Positions 6,333-10,549 of a stretch of 10,549 nucleotides of DNA are shown piece by piece (within the stretch, counting starts at the first letter, position 1; the number at the start of each line of letters is the position of its first letter). The stretch spans positions 1-10,549 of the forward strand of contig DIVU01000265.1 of the NCBI GenBank assembly GCA_002423365.1. Reading direction: 5' to 3'. The stretch is from Desulfuromonadaceae bacterium UBA6124 (GTDB taxonomy: Bacteria > Desulfobacterota > Desulfuromonadia > Desulfuromonadales > Trichloromonadaceae). The translations under genes were made by a program, and so were the position numbers. The notes below the pieces were generated by a model. That model was not told where the DNA came from. It saw only the letters and a program-made list of their open reading frames with translations, and ran no database searches.

Positions 6333-6350
6333 GGATTATTATACGTTTTT
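6333..6350 (+). repeat. 18-base near-repeat, copy 2 (before beta-lactamase)
   Basis: GGATTATTATACGTTTTT matches copy 1 at 5743-5760 in 16 of 18 bases. It lies 13 bases before the beta-lactamase start, overlapping where an RNA leader or a -10 box (TATTAT, 6337-6342) would be. Confidence 0.5.
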
Positions 6351-6363
6351 CCGCGAGGGCAAC

Positions 6364-7152
6364 ATGAAACGTTGGCTTTTACTGTGGCTGTTGGTAACGG
6401 CCTTCCGGGCGCAGGCTGGGGACTGGCAAGAGAATCCCGAAGTTGCGGCTCTTTTCACCGGTGCTGGGGTAGTGGGCACCTTTGTTCTGTACGATGTGGC
6501 CGCCGACCGATATCTCGGCCATGATCGATCGCGGGCGCATACCCGTTTCATTCCCGCATCGACTTTCAAGATTCCCCATTCGTTGATCGGTCTGGCTGTC
6601 GGCGCGGTGGCCAGTGTCGATGAGATCGTGCCCTACACGGGGCCCGCGCAACCGTTTATCGAAGCCTGGGGCAGGGATATGGGATTGCGCGATGCCATTG
6701 CCCTCTCCAACGTCCCCATCTATCAGGAACTTGCCCGGCGCATCGGTCTTGAACGCATGAGCGAGCATGTCAGGCGTCTTAATTACGGCAACATGGCGAT
6801 TGGCGATCAAGTCGACCGGTTCTGGCTGAAGGGGCCGCTGAAGATCAGCGCCGTCGAGCAGGCCCTTTTTCTCGGCAGATTAGCGAAGGGTGAATTGTCT
6901 TACGCAGCGGCTCAGCAACAGAGCCTTCGTGACATTCTACTCTTGGAGCAGGGGCCGGGTTGGAAACTCTATGGCAAGACAGGTTGGCAGAACGCGCCCG
7001 AACCGGGGGTCGGCTGGTGGGTGGGTTGGGTAGAGAAGGGTGAGCAGGTCTATTCCTTCGCGCTGAATATGGACATCAGGCGGGAAAGCGATGCCGCCAA
7101 GAGGATGGAGTTGGGCAGGGCCAGTCTGGTCGCCCTAGAGGTTCTGAAATGA
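6364..7152 (+). CDS. bla: Class D (OXA-type) beta-lactamase
   Basis: This 262-aa periplasmic serine beta-lactamase should hydrolyse penicillin-type beta-lactams by acylation of the active-site serine. A signal peptide spans residues 1-18 (MKRWLLLWLLV...AQA). All class D motifs are present: S66-T-F-K69 in RFIPASTFKIPHSLI, with K69 the carbamylated base; S115-N-V117; Y141-G-N143; W154 in DRFWLKGPLKIS; and K205-T-G207 in LYGKTGW. The final GWWVGWVEKGEQVYSFALNMD is typical of OXA enzymes. YQELARRIGLERM and KISAVEQ also match. The size is normal. The start is ATG 6364, with GAGGG (6355-6359) four bases upstream; an earlier in-frame codon would spoil the signal peptide. No insertion sequence, integron or attC site adjoins it, so it looks like a resident chromosomal gene. 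Spectrum cannot be deduced. Confidence 0.95.
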   Translation: MKRWLLLWLLVTAFRAQAGDWQENPEVAALFTGAGVVGTFVLYDVAADRYLGHDRSRAHTRFIPASTFKIPHSLIGLAVGAVASVDEIVPYTGPAQPFIEAWGRDMGLRDAIALSNVPIYQELARRIGLERMSEHVRRLNYGNMAIGDQVDRFWLKGPLKISAVEQALFLGRLAKGELSYAAAQQQSLRDILLLEQGPGWKLYGKTGWQNAPEPGVGWWVGWVEKGEQVYSFALNMDIRRESDAAKRMELGRASLVALEVLK

Positions 7153-7215
7153 TGTGCCCTTGCACGTTCACGTTCAAAAATAAATCCGTCCCGTTTTGAA
7201 TAGGGGGAACAGCCA

Positions 7216-7713
7216 ATGAACAGTAGGCAGAGGCTCACCGAAATTCATATTGTGCAGGGTCGGCTGCGAGCATTACGCCTAGTTGCGTTCACGAGTTCGG
7301 TATTCCCCGGGGAGTGGAGCGATGAATGGAACGAGATGATTGTTCCCGATTTGCTTGAGTTTGGATACCATGCCCGGAAAGTAAACGAGTTCTGCGGGTT
7401 GATGGGAGAACGATTTCCGTCAATAGATAAGAAGATCATCGCGATTTCGGAAGGTGATCCCGGAAACTGGGAGGGCAGCTATCGGAACGCCCTCAATGCG
7501 CTTATGCACATGCAGAACTTCGCAATTGGGTATGCCCACGCAGATCATAGACAGACCTTCATTAACGCAGAATCGAATTTGATCGCAACATACGTCAAAG
7601 TGTCAACCGACAAGTTTCCGGAGACCACCATAAGCATCTTTGGGCTCACGGAATGCTTCTTAAATTACGTCATACCAAAGGTTCGGGAAAAGTACCCGAA
7701 CCTGCGCTTCTGA
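7216..7713 (+). CDS. Hypothetical protein, 165 aa, atypical composition
   Basis: I do not recognise this protein. It starts at ATG 7216 with a good AGGGGGA ribosome site (7202-7208). It has no signal peptide or membrane segment and seems mostly helical and soluble, with WSDEWNEMIVPDLLEFGYHARKV near the start and NALNALMHMQNFAIGYAHADH in the middle. No catalytic motif is evident. Codon choice is more AT-rich and irregular than in selA or htpX (for example ATA, TTA and AAA are commoner), suggesting acquisition. It starts 63 bases after the beta-lactamase and is followed by a long non-coding stretch, so it may be a lone cargo gene. The ribosome site and a clean frame support a real gene. Confidence 0.65.
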   Translation: MNSRQRLTEIHIVQGRLRALRLVAFTSSVFPGEWSDEWNEMIVPDLLEFGYHARKVNEFCGLMGERFPSIDKKIIAISEGDPGNWEGSYRNALNALMHMQNFAIGYAHADHRQTFINAESNLIATYVKVSTDKFPETTISIFGLTECFLNYVIPKVREKYPNLRF

Positions 7714-7797
7714 GGTGGATTCAAGTTTCAAGAGAAAATAGACGAGGTCGGGTCTTGTTTTGCAATTATCTAAAAAACCTGATGTATGTTTGGGATT

Positions 7798-7814
7798 TCG
7801 AGCAGATTGCTCGA
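7798..7814. repeat. Inverted repeat TCGAGCA-gat-TGCTCGA
   Basis: Perfect 7-bp arms surround a 3-base loop. A competing hairpin GCAGAT/ATCTGC (7802-7807 with 7817-7822) overlaps it, so only one can form at a time. Confidence 0.55.
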
Positions 7815-7822
7815 TGATCTGC

Positions 7823-7846
7823 AAGGAGGCTTAGAAGGAGGCTTAG
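7823..7846 (+). repeat. 12-bp tandem duplication
   Basis: AAGGAGGCTTAG occurs twice head to tail (7823-7834 and 7835-7846) with no mismatch. Confidence 0.85.
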
Positions 7847-8054
7847 GGTCAGGCTTCCATGTTGACAAGTTTAAACGCCAACGGGTTGGTGAACCGGGAT
7901 GTGGGGAGCATCAGTCCCGTCGTGCGCCGCCTGACGGTTCGCCTTTGGGAGCCGGAACTGGCCAAGAGGACAGCTCTGAAAGGGGTGATCGAATGGGCAC
8001 CCTTTGGTGGTATGTTGCCTTGCGGAACCAAGGTGTCGAAGGTTTTTCTCTATA

Positions 8055-8082
8055 TTGAGAAGTGTAATTACTATGGTATAGT
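8055..8082 (+). promoter_or_regulatory. Sigma-70 promoter of the AAA ATPase gene
   Basis: TTGAGA (8055-8060) and TATAGT (8077-8082) are 16 bases apart, each near consensus. Initiation would be about 25 bases before the ATG at 8113, leaving a short leader with the ribosome site. Confidence 0.65.
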
Positions 8083-8084
8083 AA
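8068..8084. promoter_or_regulatory. Operator-like palindrome over the -10 box
   Basis: TTACTAT-ggt-ATAGTAA is a perfect inverted repeat (7-bp arms, 3-base spacer) covering the -10 hexamer of the ATPase promoter, a position typical for a repressor site. The bound protein is unknown. The ATPase has a C-terminal winged-helix-like part, so autoregulation is possible but unproven. Confidence 0.45.
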
Positions 8085-8112
8085 CTGACATGTAATAACG
8101 GTGGAGGAGCCC

Positions 8113-9258
8113 ATGCCTAATCCCTTTTATCTAAAGGAACTGCCCGTCAGCGGTCCTTTCTGCAATCGCGTCGGGGAGATGACCCAACTTGCCGAATTCG
8201 CTCGTTCCGGCAACAACGTGGTGATCCATTCTCCGCGCCGTTTCGGAAAAACTTCCCTGGTCCGCCGAGTGCAGAACAATCTGGCCGCCGAGGGTGTTAT
8301 CACGGTCTTTGCCGATTTTTTCGGGGTCGGGTCCGTCGAAGATGTGGCGGCTCGACTGGCGGAATCCGTCTTCCGCGTGACACGCGAGAAAGAGCCGGCA
8401 TGGAAAAAGGCGGTACGGATCATTACATCTTTTCGGCCGGTTCTTCGTCCCGATCAGGACAGTGGTTTTGAATTGACCGTGGAGCCCTCGGGAGGTGCCG
8501 TGGGTTTGCCTCGACTCAAGGCCACCCTCGAAGAACTGGGCCGGTTCATTGAAGCGCAGGAGGGTTTGGTGCAAATCGCCCTAGACGAATTCCAGGAAAT
8601 CGTCATGCTGCGAGACAGCCTCAGAATCGAGGCGTTGATGCGAACGGAAATCCAGCGCCACAAGGCATCCTATTTTTTTATCGGCAGCCAGCGCCGAATC
8701 CTCAGGGCCATTTTCAGCGAAGACCATCGCCCGTTTTTCAGATCCGCCTTCGATTTCAAACTGGAACCTCTCCCCGTGGCTGAGTTGGCGGAATTTCTGC
8801 AACGCCAATTTCAAGGAAATGGCATCTCATGCGAGTTGGCGCACTGTTTATTGATCGCCGAACAGGTCGGGGCCTTTCCTTACTATGCTCAGAAGCTGGC
8901 CTATTTCGTGTTCGAACACGCCAAAATCTCAGGTACAGTCAACGACCTTGAGGTCGGGGCCGGGTTATCCGATATGCTTTCCAATGAGAAAGCCGCCTTT
9001 GAAGCGACTCTGCAGGGGATTCCCTCTCAACAACGACTCTTTCTAAGGGCTCTGGCCAAGGAGCCGACACCGCATCCTTTCGCCAAGGAATATTCCCGCG
9101 CGCATAACCTCGGCTCTCTAAGCGCCACCCAGAACGCTGTGAAACAGTTGAGCCAAATGGATCTGATCGAACAGGACACGGAACAAAACTGGCGGGTGGT
9201 GGATCCGGTTTTCCGCTTGTGGCTTATGGTCGGTGGCGAAAAACCTTTCGGAAAATGA
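8113..9258 (+). CDS. AAA/STAND-like ATP-binding protein (archaeal-type ATPase family)
   Basis: This 381-aa protein has an N-terminal P-loop ATPase domain: FCNRVGEMTQLAEF (the usual lead-in), Walker A SPRRFGKTS at residues 40-48 with K46, Walker B IALDEFQEI with D158-E159, and a sensor-like YFFIGSQRRILRAIF. The Walker A begins with Ser where most relatives have Gly. Residues about 290-378 resemble the winged-helix C-terminus of these ATPases (RLFLRALAKEP...SLSATQNAVKQLSQMDLIEQ), ending VVDPVFRLWL as in DUF234-like proteins. The family (Arch_ATPase, PF01637-like) is widespread, often horizontally moved, and has no settled function. Defence or regulatory roles have been proposed for STAND relatives. 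The ATG at 8113 is preferred over GTG 8101 because GGAGG (8103-8107) is 5 bases upstream. Own promoter and terminator: monocistronic. Confidence 0.85.
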   Translation: MPNPFYLKELPVSGPFCNRVGEMTQLAEFARSGNNVVIHSPRRFGKTSLVRRVQNNLAAEGVITVFADFFGVGSVEDVAARLAESVFRVTREKEPAWKKAVRIITSFRPVLRPDQDSGFELTVEPSGGAVGLPRLKATLEELGRFIEAQEGLVQIALDEFQEIVMLRDSLRIEALMRTEIQRHKASYFFIGSQRRILRAIFSEDHRPFFRSAFDFKLEPLPVAELAEFLQRQFQGNGISCELAHCLLIAEQVGAFPYYAQKLAYFVFEHAKISGTVNDLEVGAGLSDMLSNEKAAFEATLQGIPSQQRLFLRALAKEPTPHPFAKEYSRAHNLGSLSATQNAVKQLSQMDLIEQDTEQNWRVVDPVFRLWLMVGGEKPFGK

Positions 9259-9271
9259 AACCCTCGAATGA

Positions 9272-9292
9272 TTGGGGGGCGCCCCCTCCCAA
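9272..9292. repeat. GC-rich inverted repeat after the ATPase gene
   Basis: GGGGGC/GCCCCC (9275-9286) is a perfect palindrome. An alternative stem, TTGGG (9272-9276) with CCCAA (9288-9292), encloses it. No U-tract follows, so it is not a terminator by itself. Confidence 0.4.
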
Positions 9293-9328
9293 CTGAAGAA
9301 TAATCTACAATCAGAAGTAGAATATTCC

Positions 9329-9370
9329 GCACCCGAAGCCCAGCTTATGGCTGGTTTTGGGTGCTTTTTT
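9329..9370 (+). terminator. Rho-independent terminator of the ATPase gene
   Basis: GCACCCGAAGC (from 9329) pairs with GGTTTTGGGTGC (to 9364), with two G-T pairs and one bulged C. The stem continues as CAGC/GCTG around a short TTATG loop. TTTTTT (9365-9370) follows directly. It lies 70 bases after the stop codon. Confidence 0.8.
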
Positions 9371-9395
9371 GCGTGAAATCGGTGGGTTGAGAGGC

Positions 9396-9411
9396 TGGCA
9401 CGGCCTGTGTA
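9396..9411 (+). promoter_or_regulatory. Weak sigma-54-like promoter for the metal operon
   Basis: TGGCACG (9396-9402) is a perfect -24 element. After four bases comes GTGTA (9407-9411), which has GT where the -12 element should have GC. The position, about 130 bases before the HMA gene and just after a terminator, is suitable, but the -12 mismatch is serious. Confidence 0.25.
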
Positions 9412-9550
9412 AAGAAGATGAGCGAACGCCTGCAAGGGCGTACTCCTCCTTTTGCCGTCCTGGGCATGACATAAAAAGGCCTATTTTTTCGCGACGCTCG
9501 CGGGGCAATCCCGCTCATTTCATCTTTCCCAAAAAACGCAAGGAGACAGT
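9412..9550 (+). other. Structured leader of the HMA gene
   Basis: No gene is supported here. Hairpins are possible: ACGCC-tgcaag-GGCGT (9426-9441); CCTTTT with AAAAGG, followed by TATTTTTT ending at 9489, which is terminator-like; and GCGGGG-caa-TCCCGC (9500-9514). It may be a regulated leader for the metal operon, but it matches no riboswitch class I recognise. Confidence 0.3.
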
Positions 9551-9967
9551 ATGAATCGTTGGAGTCTGGCGGTGGTTATCGGTTGTGTGGCGGTGTTGTT
9601 TGGCGGCGCGGTCGCTTTTTCCGGTCGGGCACCGGCCGAGGTTTCGGCAAAGGCCTCGGTGGTCGAGTTGCAGGTGGGCAATCTGACCTGTAGCGCCTGT
9701 GTCGGACGGATCGAGCAGGCCCTCAACAAACTGGACGGCATCGGTGAGGTTAGCGTCGATCTGGCCGGCGGGACGGCCCAGGTCGGTTATGACGCCGCCC
9801 GCGTCGCGCCCGAAACCATCGCCGAGACCATCAGCGCGGCCGGTTATCCGGCGACCTTGGCTTCGGCGGGAGCGGTGCCTGCGACCAAGATGAATGGCGC
9901 GAACGGCGCCTGCCCGGGCTGCAAGCCGGTGGTCAAAAAGGGCTGCGGCGGCGGTTGTTGCGGTTGA
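9551..9967 (+). CDS. Membrane-anchored/secreted heavy-metal-associated (HMA) domain protein
   Basis: This 138-aa protein has an N-terminal hydrophobic segment (residues about 4-23) that acts as a signal or anchor and places the rest outside the cytoplasm. Residues about 38-105 form a MerP/CopZ-type HMA domain with the metal site GNLTC47-S-A-C50 and the usual VGRIEQAL helix. AETISAAGYPA closes the domain. The C-terminal tail is Cys-rich (ACPGCKP, then GCGGGCCG) and gives seven cysteines in all, including C47 and C50, unlike ordinary MerP. The family binds soft metals such as Cu, Hg or Zn; which one cannot be told. AAGGAG (9540-9545) precedes the ATG. The gene is 48 bases before the DUF2318 gene, likely an operon. 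The Cys-rich end stops at TGA followed within two codons by another stop, so Sec readthrough is not indicated. Confidence 0.85.
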   Translation: MNRWSLAVVIGCVAVLFGGAVAFSGRAPAEVSAKASVVELQVGNLTCSACVGRIEQALNKLDGIGEVSVDLAGGTAQVGYDAARVAPETIAETISAAGYPATLASAGAVPATKMNGANGACPGCKPVVKKGCGGGCCG

Positions 9968-10015
9968 CCAGCCTGAGACATTCTGAAACGCGATTTTTAT
10001 TTGTGGAGGAAATAC

Positions 10016-10528
10016 ATGTCCGATCGTGAAACAAAACGCGCCCAGTTCGACGGGGCGAAAAAGAAGAGTTGGTTGCCGCTGCTGGCGATCGGGGTCTTTC
10101 TGCTGGCCGGTATCGGCCTGCTGATCTGGAAATTTTCGGCCTCGGACGCCACCAAGTATCCGGCGGTGGCGGTTGTCGCCGGCGAAGTGGCCATCCCCCT
10201 GAAGCAGGTCGACGATGGCCAGGCGCATTTTTTCAGCTACCCAAATGGAGCAACGAGCATCGACTTTTTTGTGCTGAAAAGCCAGGACGGGGTGATGCGC
10301 GCCGCCTTCGACGCCTGCGACGTCTGCTACCGGGACAAAAAAGGCTACCGTCAGGAAGGGGAGGAGATGGTCTGCGTCAACTGCAGCCAGCGCTTTCATT
10401 CCAACCTGATCAACGAGGTCAAAGGGGGATGTAATCCGGCCCCCCTCGAACGGCGCGTGAGCGACGACCGGTTGCTCATTCGTGAAGCGGATCTGCTCCA
10501 GGGTTCTCGTTATTTCGAAGGGATCTGA
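10016..10528 (+). CDS. DUF2318 (FtrD-like) membrane protein with two CxxC motifs
   Basis: This 170-aa protein has a cytoplasmic Lys-rich start, one membrane segment (about residues 19-39) and an outer domain of the DUF2318 family. The family motif is seen as C101-D-V-C104, then C120-V-N-C123, and GGC139NP near the end. The preceding HFFSYPNGATSIDFFVLKS is also typical. PF10080 proteins are described as iron-sulfur-like membrane proteins linked to iron uptake (Ftr systems) and other metal transport; the ligand here is unknown. The start is ATG 10016, with GGAGGA (10005-10010) five bases upstream, rather than the in-frame ATG at 10001. It lies between the HMA gene and a third gene and probably shares their transcript. 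Full length is compatible with single-domain members. Confidence 0.85.
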   Translation: MSDRETKRAQFDGAKKKSWLPLLAIGVFLLAGIGLLIWKFSASDATKYPAVAVVAGEVAIPLKQVDDGQAHFFSYPNGATSIDFFVLKSQDGVMRAAFDACDVCYRDKKGYRQEGEEMVCVNCSQRFHSNLINEVKGGCNPAPLERRVSDDRLLIREADLLQGSRYFEGI

Positions 10529-10533
10529 TTTTC

Positions 10534-10549
10534 ATGAAACTGCGGACCA
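10534..10549 (+). CDS. Start of a third operon gene (window-edge fragment)
   Basis: Five codons (MKLRT) and one base follow the DUF2318 stop by 5 bases. AAGGGA (10518-10523), inside the end of the previous gene, could be the ribosome site. In comparable clusters the gene after DUF2318 is often a MacB/FtsX-type ABC permease, whose N-termini often start MKLR. The fragment is too short to confirm that. Confidence 0.45.

Larger units (their letters stand above)
7714..8054. other. Non-coding region, possible decayed element
   Basis: Short open frames exist (for example plus 7859-8095 and 7786-8058) but none has a ribosome site or a recognisable product. The stretch holds a palindrome (7798-7814) and a 12-bp tandem duplication (7823-7846). 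Two loosely similar segments, GGTCGGGTCTTG...TTGCAA near 7748 and GGTCAGGCTT...TTGACAA near 7847, could be remnants of a mobile element. No transposase or terminal repeats were found. Confidence 0.35.

Noticed and set aside
7859..8095. Possible 78-aa gene in the non-coding stretch
   Set aside because: No ribosome site and no recognisable family, and it overlaps the ATPase promoter and operator. It is kept only as part of a possible decayed element.
9500..9530. Hairpin GCGGGG-caa-TCCCGC as a terminator
   Set aside because: The stem is short and the following TCATTTCATCTTT is not a proper U-run. It lies in a leader, just before a gene.
9965..9973. TGA at the end of the Cys-rich HMA protein as a selenocysteine codon
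   Set aside because: Another stop follows after two codons and no SECIS-like hairpin is evident at the right distance. An ordinary stop fits better despite selA nearby.
9515..10399. 294-codon open frame on the minus strand
   Set aside because: It covers the HMA and DUF2318 genes in reverse; those have clear motifs and ribosome sites.
1..10549. CRISPR array, integron attC sites or tRNA genes
   Set aside because: No regularly spaced repeats, no attC-like paired core sites and no tRNA cloverleaf sequences were seen on either strand.

Overview
The window looks like the chromosome of a GC-rich delta-proteobacterium of the Desulfuromonadales type (Geobacter, Desulfuromonas, Pelobacter relatives). 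This is an inference. It rests on a DUF4388-HDOD regulator, a stand-alone selA, a sigma-54-type promoter, a Mn-type riboswitch leader and a membrane metal module (HMA domain protein plus DUF2318 protein). No rRNA, tRNA or CRISPR was seen, and no intact transposase.

Layout. 1-726 (minus) is the N-terminal part of a YjgR/HerA-like ATPase, divergent from a DUF4388-HDOD regulator (973-2283, plus). Next comes htpX (2545-3402, plus), a membrane zinc protease. Its leader, 2349-2462, has the conserved sequence and folding of the yybP-ykoY manganese riboswitch, with a near-consensus promoter just before it. htpX converges on selA (3487-4887, minus) across one long shared hairpin terminator. Behind selA lie two tandem paralogous genes for small secreted or membrane proteins (74 and 77 aa, minus). 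They share a terminator and probably a sigma-54 promoter.

An AT-rich 326-base spacer precedes a hotdog-fold acyl-CoA thioesterase (5885-6316, plus) and a complete class D (OXA-type) beta-lactamase (6364-7152, plus). An 18-base near-repeat lies in front of each of these two genes. From about 7153 to 8112 the base composition and organisation change: an unrecognised 165-aa protein is followed by 399 bases holding a palindrome, a 12-bp tandem duplication and no convincing gene. An AAA/STAND-like ATPase (8113-9258, plus) follows, with a strong promoter overlapped by a 7-bp-arm palindrome and a good terminator.

The right end (9551-10549, plus) is the start of a metal-handling operon: a membrane-anchored HMA protein with a Cys-rich tail, a DUF2318 (FtrD-like) membrane protein, and the first codons of a third gene.

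The most notable observation is the yybP-ykoY riboswitch placed directly before htpX rather than before a Mn exporter. This suggests metal-responsive control of a zinc membrane protease.
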